DNA of 29,706 bases from Clostridia bacterium (GTDB lineage Bacteria > Bacillota > Clostridia > Christensenellales > Borkfalkiaceae). Shown piece after piece: positions 1-6,635 of this stretch. The notes beneath the pieces are model-generated. The model searched no databases and was not told where the DNA came from. It saw only the letters and a program-made list of their open reading frames with translations. The first letter of the stretch is position 1. The number at the start of each line of letters is the position of its first letter. The DNA is taken from positions 1-29,706 of the forward strand of contig CAAGAU010000012.1 in NCBI GenBank assembly GCA_900767885.1, read 5' to 3'. The position numbers and the translations under genes are program-made.

Positions 1-4
1 TACG

Positions 5-113
5 CATTTTAACGGCGATAAATTTAGGAAAATCAAGGCAAACGAACGCCGTCATACTTGCCGTATTACAAGAGAGTTTAACGCCGATTTTACAAATTTT
101 GCGCCGTTAAAAC
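5..113. repeat. Long imperfect palindrome, dispersed-repeat family copy 1
   Basis: The outer arms 7-34 and 86-112 are inverted copies: both begin TTTTAACGGCG and end AAAATC when read inward, with about 23 of 28 positions matching. The inside (21-69) resembles the palindrome at 29606-29704 on the same strand: shared blocks TTTAGG, CAAGGC, CGA-n-CG, ATAC and CCGTATTA occur in the same order, about 25 of 35 positions over the best stretch. It lies downstream of the metallo-beta-lactamase-fold gene, so its RNA hairpin may also act in 3' end formation or protection. No coding capacity is evident. The class (REP-like, MITE-like or other) is unknown. Confidence 0.7.
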
Positions 114-140
114 TTAATTAGCTTAAATCTCTAATGGCTA

Positions 141-183
141 GCGTTTGCATGCGCCACAACGCCGATATTTACGCGCTTTTTGC
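141..183 (+). repeat. 43-bp dispersed repeat, copy 1
   Basis: This stretch matches 29471-29513 on the same strand at 38 of 43 positions, and the last 26 bases (158-183) are identical to 29488-29513. It starts GCGTTTG and ends CGCGCTTTTTGC. It lies 10 bases beyond the stop codon of the gene ending at 194. Both copies sit next to a long palindrome, suggesting a composite intergenic element. Confidence 0.8.
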
Positions 184-193
184 GGACGGATTG

Positions 194-1522
194 TTACAGA
201 ATTATTTTTCGACCCATTCCGCTCGTATAAACGTTCATAACGCCTCTTTCACGCATAAGATCACGGATATGCAACGAATCGAGATTGGCGGTGTTGAAGC
301 CCGAACCGTTATCGTTATTGTACACCCAGTCTACGGCAGGATAAAGGCACACCTTAATATCTTTTATCGCGTTATAAAAAGCGTCGCTCGTTCCGTTTTG
401 TCCGTGGTGAGCCATTTGTATGAGCGTGCAACTTTCGATTTCCTTTCTCGTCCATTCGTCTTTAAGATACACGTCGCCGCGATCGCCCATATCGCCCGTA
501 AACAACACCGATTCACCGGGCGTTTCCATTTTGAACATTATGCCCGAATTGTTGCCGTAGTTACTGTCCCTTTCGGTATACCATGCGTCGTTCAGAACTT
601 TCATAGTAACGTATTCGCCCAACTTATATTCGTCTTTATAGTGCGGCTTTATTACGTTTTTTACCTTTTGAGGATTATTTTTAACTAAATCTTCAAATTT
701 ATCGCAAAACGGATAGTCGCTGTCGCCGCTCAGGTCTTTTACCATTTGCGAAGTCGGAAAATCATAATACAAATTCTCTATTACGATATCTTCATTTTCG
801 AGCAACTGCGCCGGAACGGTGGTATGGTCGGTATGGAAGTGCGTTAAAAACCAGTAATCGACTTTATGCGTAAACGTTCTTAGCAGTTCAAGCATAACGG
901 CCGTATCTCCCGCGACGTAGCCGCCGTCGATTACGATAACTTTATTGTCGGGCGTAATCGCAACGTAGCCCATGGCGAGAGTAACGCTTTCGAGCGAAAT
1001 GAGTTTAACGCCGCCGAGAAGCGGCTTATCCTCTTCGCTCGCAGTTACTTTCAGGTCGGATATATACGCCGTTTTGTTTGCGGCAAAGCCCAACTCTATT
1101 TTAACGAAATTTCCGCCGTTTTCGGTGTAGACCATCGTTTTGAACCGAACTCTGTTCCATACGTTCGCGGGATAACCGCAGTCAACGAGATCGCCTTCGG
1201 CTTTGTAAACTTTGAGGGTGTTATTATACCCCGTTCCGTCGTATTTCAGACGAAATTCGACCGTAACCGTATCAAACGTTTTCATAGCGTTTATTTCGTC
1301 GTTTTTCACCCGTAAAACCGAGGTTTTGCCATTGAAAGTCAATTTTGCCGCTTCCGTACCGTTGTAACCGTTATCGGATTCCGTCAACGTTCCGCCGCTT
1401 ACGGTCAAGTTGTTTTTTAAACCTTCTTCAGCCGAAGCTTTCGCCGTTCCGCCCGTAAAAACCGCACCCATAGACAAGCAAACTCCCAGAATAAATACTA
1501 AAATTTTATTTAAGATTTTCAT
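194..1522 (-). CDS. Secreted metallo-beta-lactamase-fold hydrolase with N-terminal beta-rich domain
   Basis: The 442-residue protein begins with a Sec signal peptide (lysines, hydrophobic stretch to about residue 24, possible cleavage after Ala29 or Ala31). Residues ~35-165 look like a beta-sandwich. Residues ~170-442 are a metallo-beta-lactamase domain with HFHTDH (H228, H230, D232, H233), a metal-ligand Asp in FTGDMGD (D344) and AHHG (H372-H373). This pattern resembles the C-terminal hydrolase domain of ComEC-type proteins, but no competence membrane channel is present. Substrate is unknown; a phosphodiester or other ester is a family-based guess. The start overlaps the upstream gene's stop by 4 bases (ATGA), with a GGAGG ribosome binding site inside that gene, so the two are translationally coupled. 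No anchor is seen, so it is probably released or held by its partner proteins. Confidence 0.8.
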   Translation of the reverse strand: MKILNKILVFILGVCLSMGAVFTGGTAKASAEEGLKNNLTVSGGTLTESDNGYNGTEAAKLTFNGKTSVLRVKNDEINAMKTFDTVTVEFRLKYDGTGYNNTLKVYKAEGDLVDCGYPANVWNRVRFKTMVYTENGGNFVKIELGFAANKTAYISDLKVTASEEDKPLLGGVKLISLESVTLAMGYVAITPDNKVIVIDGGYVAGDTAVMLELLRTFTHKVDYWFLTHFHTDHTTVPAQLLENEDIVIENLYYDFPTSQMVKDLSGDSDYPFCDKFEDLVKNNPQKVKNVIKPHYKDEYKLGEYVTMKVLNDAWYTERDSNYGNNSGIMFKMETPGESVLFTGDMGDRGDVYLKDEWTRKEIESCTLIQMAHHGQNGTSDAFYNAIKDIKVCLYPAVDWVYNNDNGSGFNTANLDSLHIRDLMRERGVMNVYTSGMGRKIIL

Positions 1523-2583
1523 TTACGACGTTTCCTCCATACCATCGCCGCCACGGCTGCCGCCGCAACCGACATAATCGAAACAGAAGCGACGCTGCCG
1601 CCGCAACCGCCGGAAGAAGTCTTTTCCGAACCCGACGACGTAGCCGAACTCACGGAATCCGTCGCCTCCGCCGAACTGTCGGACGAAGAAGAACTATCGT
1701 CGGGTTCTGTTATTTTTTCTTCGTAAATCGGATAAAACACGCTATCCGTAATTATGCCCGCCGTACTTTTGTTCCAGCATTTAAAAGTATAACCCTCTTT
1801 TGCGGGCGCAACGGGCGCACTCGCCGTTCCGTATCCCGAAACTTTCTGACTGCTTATAATTTCGCCGTTTTCTGCAACAAAACGAACGTTACACAGCCAA
1901 CTGTTCTGAATATACGCACTTCCGAGAGATGATTTTTCGCCGCTTAAAGCGTTTGTGGCAAGCGTTTTCATTCTGCCGTCTTTAATGGTATTAAGCCCCG
2001 AAAATGCGTTTCTGACGTACTCGTATTTTCCGCTGTTGTTGGTTATAACGAGATTGTCTATAACCGCCGTAGCGGATTTCTCGTCTTTCGCGTAACAGGC
2101 AAGTCCTACGGTGTTCGACGACGTGAAAGAGTTAGCAACCGTCAGAACGTTCGCAAAAAAGTCCGCGCTTTCGCAAATGCCCTTTTTATCGACCGTCCAC
2201 GCGCCGTTTTTCGCGTCGAATTTAACGCGGTAAGTATATCCCGCCTCAAATATATCGGTTTCGTCGTCCAAAGTTTTGCTTGAAACAACCCCGTCGCCGA
2301 AAAGCATATAATCGGTCATTTCGGAAAGTTTACCGAGTTTTTCCGAATTGCCCGCCACGACTCCGAAATATCCGCCCGCGCTTCTCCACTGCAAATCGAA
2401 GGTAACTATCGCATTTCCGTCGCCGATCTGCGTGTAATATTCGGTCAGACATTCCGCGCCCGTAGCGACGATATAAGCGTTATAATCGTCCGCTTTCGCA
2501 GTTGCCGCGCCTGCCGTCGTTCCGCCGAACGCAGAAACAATCAGCGCGGACGCAAACGTCGCTAAAATAAGTGTTTTTTTCAT
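1519..2583 (-). CDS. Cell-surface protein with InlB-type repeat and Cys-containing C-terminal anchor
   Basis: The protein has 354 residues. A signal peptide occupies residues 1-31 (likely cleavage after AKA31). Residues ~32-195 look like a beta-sandwich of the laminin-G/concanavalin type. Residues ~230-288 resemble an InlB B-repeat/Listeria-Bacteroides repeat (VRFVAENGEI, then EGYTFKCW and FYPIYEE). Then comes a Ser/Thr/Asp-rich wall-spanning linker (~292-323), a GGCGGS motif around Cys327, a hydrophobic helix and the tail WRKRRK. That tripartite end resembles sorting signals but has no LPXTG. The ribosome binding site is AAAGGAAA upstream of ATG. It lies between the lipoprotein gene and the coupled metallo-hydrolase gene. 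Probable role: surface-attached binding or scaffold protein; ligand unknown. Confidence 0.75.
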   Translation of the reverse strand: MKKTLILATFASALIVSAFGGTTAGAATAKADDYNAYIVATGAECLTEYYTQIGDGNAIVTFDLQWRSAGGYFGVVAGNSEKLGKLSEMTDYMLFGDGVVSSKTLDDETDIFEAGYTYRVKFDAKNGAWTVDKKGICESADFFANVLTVANSFTSSNTVGLACYAKDEKSATAVIDNLVITNNSGKYEYVRNAFSGLNTIKDGRMKTLATNALSGEKSSLGSAYIQNSWLCNVRFVAENGEIISSQKVSGYGTASAPVAPAKEGYTFKCWNKSTAGIITDSVFYPIYEEKITEPDDSSSSSDSSAEATDSVSSATSSGSEKTSSGGCGGSVASVSIMSVAAAAVAAMVWRKRRK

Positions 2584-2610
2584 ATCGTTTCCTTTAAATG
2601 TTTTTACCGA

Positions 2611-2643
2611 TAAACAGGCTTATCGCAAAAATAAGCCTGTTTA
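2611..2643 (-). terminator. Hairpin between lipoprotein and surface-protein genes
   Basis: A perfect 13-bp stem (2611-2623 with 2631-2643, loop of 7) lies in the 72-base gap after the lipoprotein stop. On the minus strand the following U-tract is poor, so it is more likely a partial terminator or mRNA-stabilising hairpin than a full stop. It could set different levels for the lipoprotein and the two downstream genes. Confidence 0.55.
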
Positions 2644-2655
2644 TTTCAATTCGGA

Positions 2656-4752
2656 TTATTTCGAGAATACTATATCCGCGATGTATCCGCGGGTAACGGC
2701 TTTTCCGTTGTTGTCGGCAGCCACGCAATATACATACTGATCTTTCGTAAAATCAATTTTCTCGTCGGTCAGACTAATAGCGTGTTCGTAATTTCCCGCA
2801 GCGTTTATTATGCAGTAACTACCGATCGCGCCGCTTACGTAGTCCGAAATATATCCGCCGCCCGCTTTACAAGGGTACAATCTCGACGTGGTATTGACAA
2901 AGTTACCCGTATCCTTATTTTCGCTGCCCTCAAGGTTATTTGCATAGACAATAGTCATCTTCGTATACCCTTCGGCAATCTTTTTCTGTATGACCGAACC
3001 CGAAATAAGACACCAGAAATCACCCGAACCGCTTACCGGACTCATTACCCAGCCTTTTCCTTCGATATAGCGCACAGCCCCGTTATCGCTTGCACTGCCA
3101 AGCACCCAGCCGGACTTATCTTCCTGCACTACGGGTTCGCCCTTTTGGAAGGAAATATCGGAAATATAAGCGCGAGTAACGGCTTTTGTGTCGGCATCCT
3201 CATTTTCGAAGAAAAAGTAATTATCCTTTGTGAAATCGTGAGTCGTATCCGTCAGATCGACCGTGAACATATATCCGCCGTTGCCTTCGGGAAGAGCGTT
3301 GATGGGATGCGTATAAGCGTCCTGATACTTCCAGTCGTTACCGCCCGCCGCGTTAAGGGGAATCAATCTCGAAGCGGTTTTTACAAAACTGCCCTCATCG
3401 GTATTCGCTTCGCCCTCAAGGTTATTCACGTAAGTTATAACCATTCTCGTGCAACCCTGATCGATGTAATGCTTCATTATTTTGCCCGAAATCCGGCAAT
3501 ACCATCCGCCGGTTCCCGTATTCTTAATCACCCAGCCTTTGCCTTCGAGATAGGTTACCTCGCCGTTGTCGCCCGCGGAAGCAAACAACCATTCGCTTCT
3601 GTCTTCATAATCGAATTTAATAAATTCGGAAACGACGAGTTCCAAAGGATAAACGTCTGCGTGTTCGGTATAGATATAAATATCTCTGCCGGCATATTCG
3701 TTAAGATCGATAGTGAAATAAATGCGGTGGTTAGCGTTATCGGCGTCCCAGAACTCTTTCCATGAGTAAGACGCTATAGCCGTGTTCGTGTTCCAAAGAT
3801 TCGCGGTGTCGTCTGCGGCAACCGCTATAGGTTTAACCTTACTACTGTCATCCGCAAGCCCGGGAGCGGGATTAGTCGCGGTGAACGCAAGAGTTGTATA
3901 GCCCGCTTTTTTCAACTCGGTGAGAATATTTCCGGGAATAACCGCGTAAACGGCACCCGCGTCGGCAGAAGATATGCTATACTTACCTTGTTTGATATTT
4001 ACGGTAACGTTAGCGGCAACGGTCTTAGTCGTAATGAAAAACTCTTTAATGTTCTTGTGGCAGTTCGTGCAAACGCCGTCGTCGCCGAAGGAATGTTCGG
4101 TGGCGAGTTTTTCGCTTTCCTTATCGCCGCATACGCTGCAAATTCTTTCTCTTAAACCCTCTTCGGTACAGGTCGGTTCTTTAACGATTTGCCATTCGCC
4201 GAAATCATGCGCCGTCGTCGCCTTTTCTACGTGTCCGCAGTCTTCAACGGTACACGTTCTGTCGTGGCAGGTAAATTCGTCCGCATAAGTGTGTCCGTTT
4301 GCAGGAAGATCGGCAATTTCCGTCTCTCCGCAGTTTTCGCATTCGCGCGTTTTTACGCCTTTTTCCGTGCAACTCGGCTCGCGAACGGTAACCCACTCTC
4401 CCCAAGAATGGTCGGTAGTAGCCTTTTCGACCTGCCCGCAGTCCGTACAAGTTCTGTCGTGGCAAGTAAATTCATCCGCAAACTTATGCGCGGTAGTAGC
4501 CTTTTCAACCTCTCCGCAATCCGTACAGGTTCTGTCGTGGCAAGTGAATTCGTCAGCAAACTTATGCGCCGTAGTAGCCTTTTCTACGTGTCCGCAACCT
4601 TCTGCAATGCACGTTCTGTCGTGGCAGGTATACGCGTCGGCATACTTGTGTTCGTGTGTGCTGTCTCCGCCGTCGGAATTGCACCCGGTAACTACGCCCA
4701 TCGCTATCGAAGCAAAAACGAACGTGATCAAAAGAATCAAAATCTTTTTCAT
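2656..4752 (-). CDS. Lipoprotein with Cys-rich tandem repeats and tandem beta-sandwich domains
   Basis: The start at 4752 gives MKKILILL and a lipoprotein signal ending VTG-C24, with AGAGAGG upstream; a longer reading frame reaches 4923 but runs through the promoter. The mature protein has 698 residues counting the signal. Residues 35-234 are repeats: four units of the type H-x-[FY]-A-D-x-[FY]-TCHDRTC ending CGxVEKATT (26-28 residues) and two of the type GEW-x6-C-x9-C-x2-CG. Residues ~235-375 form a first beta-rich domain. Two homologous domains follow, each opening with DRSEW or DKSGW, then YxEGKGWV and a YxNNLEG motif. These look like ligand-binding beta-sandwiches, perhaps carbohydrate binding. 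It is expected on the outer face of the membrane. It is divergent from the AraC gene, its likely regulator. The Cys pairs could bind zinc or form disulfides; this is inference. Confidence 0.75.
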   Translation of the reverse strand: MKKILILLITFVFASIAMGVVTGCNSDGGDSTHEHKYADAYTCHDRTCIAEGCGHVEKATTAHKFADEFTCHDRTCTDCGEVEKATTAHKFADEFTCHDRTCTDCGQVEKATTDHSWGEWVTVREPSCTEKGVKTRECENCGETEIADLPANGHTYADEFTCHDRTCTVEDCGHVEKATTAHDFGEWQIVKEPTCTEEGLRERICSVCGDKESEKLATEHSFGDDGVCTNCHKNIKEFFITTKTVAANVTVNIKQGKYSISSADAGAVYAVIPGNILTELKKAGYTTLAFTATNPAPGLADDSSKVKPIAVAADDTANLWNTNTAIASYSWKEFWDADNANHRIYFTIDLNEYAGRDIYIYTEHADVYPLELVVSEFIKFDYEDRSEWLFASAGDNGEVTYLEGKGWVIKNTGTGGWYCRISGKIMKHYIDQGCTRMVITYVNNLEGEANTDEGSFVKTASRLIPLNAAGGNDWKYQDAYTHPINALPEGNGGYMFTVDLTDTTHDFTKDNYFFFENEDADTKAVTRAYISDISFQKGEPVVQEDKSGWVLGSASDNGAVRYIEGKGWVMSPVSGSGDFWCLISGSVIQKKIAEGYTKMTIVYANNLEGSENKDTGNFVNTTSRLYPCKAGGGYISDYVSGAIGSYCIINAAGNYEHAISLTDEKIDFTKDQYVYCVAADNNGKAVTRGYIADIVFSK
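4096..4650 (-). repeat. In-gene Cys-rich tandem repeat tract (78-84 bp units)
   Basis: Units at 4567-4650 (84 bp), 4489-4566 and 4411-4488 (78 bp each) are adjacent near-identical copies encoding the CHDRTC motif; a further 84-bp copy is at 4210-4293. The intervening 4294-4410 and 4096-4209 encode the GEW-type unit. High DNA identity among adjacent units suggests recent duplication and likely copy-number variation between strains. Confidence 0.85.
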
Positions 4753-4795
4753 CTTTTTTTCCTCTCTTTTCTGATTTTTATTTTTTATCGGGTAT

Positions 4796-4824
4796 ATTTT
4801 AACATAACTGTTAAACGTTTTCAA
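4796..4824 (-). promoter_or_regulatory. SigmaA-type promoter for the lipoprotein locus
   Basis: On the minus strand TTGAAA (4824-4819) is followed after 17 bases by TAAAAT (4801-4796), giving a leader of about 35-40 bases before the start at 4752. It faces the promoter at 4868-4896; the two -35 elements are 43 bases apart, leaving room for AraC-type half-sites. Confidence 0.7.
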
Positions 4825-4867
4825 TATTCTCATTTTATTAAATAGTACTCTCTGTTTGTTTTTTTTG

Positions 4868-4896
4868 TTGACTTTTAAAAACAAAAGATATATACT
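4868..4896 (+). promoter_or_regulatory. SigmaA-type promoter for the AraC gene
   Basis: TTGACT (4868-4873), 17-base spacer, TATACT (4891-4896). Predicted transcription start near 4903, followed by AAGGAG (4915-4920), five bases before the ATG. Confidence 0.8.
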
Positions 4897-4925
4897 TAAA
4901 CCGAAAAAATCCTTAAGGAGCATAA

Positions 4926-5735
4926 ATGGAGACTCTGAATTTATCGGGTTTGCCTTTCAGCACGGCGCTCACGTCAAACAACGACGAACACGTTCATCAA
5001 CACGAATTTTACGAATGTTTTTATATAAAGGAAGGCAGTATTTACCACAAAATAAACGGAACGGAAGACCTGCTGGAAACAGGCGACGCGGTCATAATCG
5101 AGCCGTTCTTTCCGCATAGATTTAAAAGGATCCCCGGACAAAAATGCTTCCACAGAGATAATATGATTTCGCCCGCCCTGTTTGAAAAATGCAGTAATTT
5201 TATCGACAAGGATATATTGAAAAAACTAAATAAGGAACATTATATAAAATATAAATTTTCAAAAAGCGACATAGAAAACTTCGAGGAAAACGCTTCGGCA
5301 TACATTTCCTCTCAGAATATAGAAAAAATGGAAAAATATAATAATTGCATCGTCGTAAATCTGCTCAGCCATACGATAATATCCTATGAGGAAAAAGCCG
5401 ACTATCATAACGAATTTATGTTTAAGTGCAATACGATTCTGACGGCGTGTTTCGCACATTTCAACGCGATAGACGAAATATACAACCATCTCGGATACAA
5501 CAAGTCTTACGTAAGCAAGAAATTCAAAGACAATTACGGTGTTACGCTTACCGAAAAAATCAACGAACTTAAAATCAACTATTCGCATTATCTGCTCTCG
5601 GTAACGAACTACACTATACGGGAAATTTGCGATAAGATCGGAATAGAAAGCATTCCGCATTTTCACAGACTGTTTAAAAAATATTACGGAACAACCCCGC
5701 ATAAAGCGAAAAGCCCCGCACCTGACGGACTTTAA
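4926..5735 (+). CDS. AraC family transcriptional regulator
   Basis: The 269-residue protein has an N-terminal cupin-like sensor domain: HVHQHEFYECFYIKEGSIYH is the typical beta-barrel entry and GDAVIIEPFFPHRF follows. The C-terminal ~100 residues form two helix-turn-helix units, with YNKSYVSKKFKDNYG in the first and SIPHFHRLFKKYYGTTPHKAK in the second. Members of this family bind a small molecule, often a sugar, and activate neighbouring genes. It is transcribed divergently from the surface locus at 194-4752, which is its most likely target; the effector is unknown. AAGGAG fixes the start at 4926. Confidence 0.88.
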   Translation: METLNLSGLPFSTALTSNNDEHVHQHEFYECFYIKEGSIYHKINGTEDLLETGDAVIIEPFFPHRFKRIPGQKCFHRDNMISPALFEKCSNFIDKDILKKLNKEHYIKYKFSKSDIENFEENASAYISSQNIEKMEKYNNCIVVNLLSHTIISYEEKADYHNEFMFKCNTILTACFAHFNAIDEIYNHLGYNKSYVSKKFKDNYGVTLTEKINELKINYSHYLLSVTNYTIREICDKIGIESIPHFHRLFKKYYGTTPHKAKSPAPDGL

Positions 5736-5789
5736 AGTCGTAAGACTTACGTTGCATGTTCCGCCTTTGTCAATCTCCGCCACGCAAAC

Positions 5790-5812
5790 AAAACGCCCCG
5801 TCGGGCGGTTTT
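5790..5812 (+). terminator. Rho-independent terminator after the AraC gene
   Basis: AAAACGCCC (5790-5798) pairs with GGGCGGTTTT (5803-5812) with one bulged G, followed by TCTC. It lies 54 bases past the AraC stop. Between the stop and this hairpin I see nothing else. Confidence 0.6.
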
Positions 5813-5848
5813 CTCCCGAATTCGAATTCCTTATTTCTCGCCAATTCA

Positions 5849-5888
5849 CAAATAACGCCTTACCCGATAAATCGGGTAAGGCGTTATT

Positions 5889-5890
<2 letters not shown>
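5849..5890 (-). terminator. Perfect 20-bp palindrome, probable tRNA-Arg terminator
   Basis: 5849-5868 and 5871-5890 are perfect inverted copies with a 2-base centre. The right arm reaches into the encoded CCA of the tRNA (5889-5891). On the minus strand the hairpin directly follows the tRNA and ends TTATTTG, so it probably ends tRNA transcription, though the U-tract is weak. Confidence 0.6.
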
Positions 5891-5965
<75 letters not shown>

Positions 5966-6029
5966 GTATTCCGTTATATCTGCTTTTTAATTACGTCCGT
6001 TTACATTCCGCAACTTCGAAAGCCATAAC

Positions 6030-6058
6030 AGTATATAACATTTATTCCTTTTTGTCAA
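6030..6058 (-). promoter_or_regulatory. Promoter for tRNA-Arg
   Basis: On the minus strand TTGACA (6058-6053), 17-base spacer, TATACT (6035-6030), a near-consensus sigmaA promoter. The predicted start near 6023 gives a leader of about 58 bases before the mature tRNA. Confidence 0.85.
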
Positions 6059-6096
6059 CTCTTTACGCTTTGTTTTTGCATAATTTATTATAAAAT

Positions 6097-6132
6097 TTTT
6101 ACGGCGAAAAACAAACGTTTTTCGCCGTAAAA
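6097..6132 (-). terminator. Terminator after the P-loop protein gene
   Basis: A 16-bp perfect stem (6097-6112 with 6117-6132, 4-base loop) lies 6 bases past the stop codon at 6139. On the minus strand it is followed by a T/A-rich tract, typical of a rho-independent terminator. Confidence 0.8.
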
Positions 6133-6138
6133 CAGTTT

Positions 6139-6549
6139 TTAAGCCAAACAGTTTAACATATACGCGGGCAACTGTTCCTTCGTTGCGCTGACGGTCATTT
6201 CAACCGTTACGCCGTTTTGCTCGCACAATGTTTTGATTTCGCCGAACGCTTTTTCAAGTCCGTTAAGATCGCTGTTGGTTATGCGAAGCACTCCGTCGAT
6301 ATAAATTCCTTCAATGTCGTGATTACCCGCAACCAGACCTTTTACGAAACCCGCAAATCCGTCAACCGTATTTATACCGTATTCATCGGTATATACGCAC
6401 CTTACGTTAAGGTTAATATCAACCGAACAAACCCTTTTATCGGTTATGAAAACTATGTTGCCTTTTGCTTTTGCCGCCGCGGCGTTTACGTCATCGAGAA
6501 TAATTTTTGTTTTGCCGAAGCCCTTGGGGCCGTATATGAGTTTAATCAT
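6139..6549 (-). CDS. Small P-loop ATPase-like protein of unknown function
   Basis: The 136-residue protein starts MIKLIYGPKGFGKT, a Walker A motif at residues ~7-14, and has a hydrophobic stretch ending in Asp (IEGIYIDG, about 80-87) that could be Walker B. I recognise the general family: short Firmicutes P-loop proteins, sometimes mislabelled as PilT-like; the fold resembles a thymidine-kinase-like core without the zinc-binding lasso. There is no membrane segment. It is a single-gene unit with its own promoter (6579-6607), GGAGG ribosome binding site and terminator, so it is not part of the aminotransferase operon upstream. The function is unknown. Confidence 0.75.
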   Translation of the reverse strand: MIKLIYGPKGFGKTKIILDDVNAAAAKAKGNIVFITDKRVCSVDINLNVRCVYTDEYGINTVDGFAGFVKGLVAGNHDIEGIYIDGVLRITNSDLNGLEKAFGEIKTLCEQNGVTVEMTVSATKEQLPAYMLNCLA

Positions 6550-6578
6550 AGAAGAAACCTCCGTTTTGTTCTGACTAT

Positions 6579-6607
6579 ATTGTAAACTATATTTAATTTT
6601 TTTTCAA
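6579..6607 (-). promoter_or_regulatory. Promoter for the P-loop protein gene
   Basis: On the minus strand TTGAAA (6607-6602), 17-base spacer, TACAAT (6584-6579); GGAGG follows at about 6562-6558, before the ATG at 6549. Confidence 0.75.
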
Positions 6608-6635
6608 GGACTTTTTAAAAATTTTCGATTTTTTT

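Noticed and set aside
134..688. Plus-strand open frame of 184 codons
   Set aside because: It lies opposite the metallo-hydrolase gene, starts in repeat DNA, and has no recognisable domain or ribosome binding site.
2782..3765. Plus-strand open frame of 327 codons
   Set aside because: Antisense to the lipoprotein, whose signal peptide and domain repeats are convincing; the plus frame has no family features or start signal.
4096..4650. Possible CRISPR array from evenly spaced repeats
   Set aside because: The 78-84 bp units are adjacent, in frame and encode a Cys-rich protein; there are no unique spacers.
4811..4825. Catabolite-response (cre) site near the lipoprotein promoter
   Set aside because: Only AAACGTTT is truly palindromic and the outer TG/CA are not symmetrically placed around CG, so the match is too weak.
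4753..4923. N-terminal extension of the lipoprotein
   Set aside because: The extension crosses a good promoter and would bury the lipoprotein signal; AGAGAGG sits right before ATG 4752.
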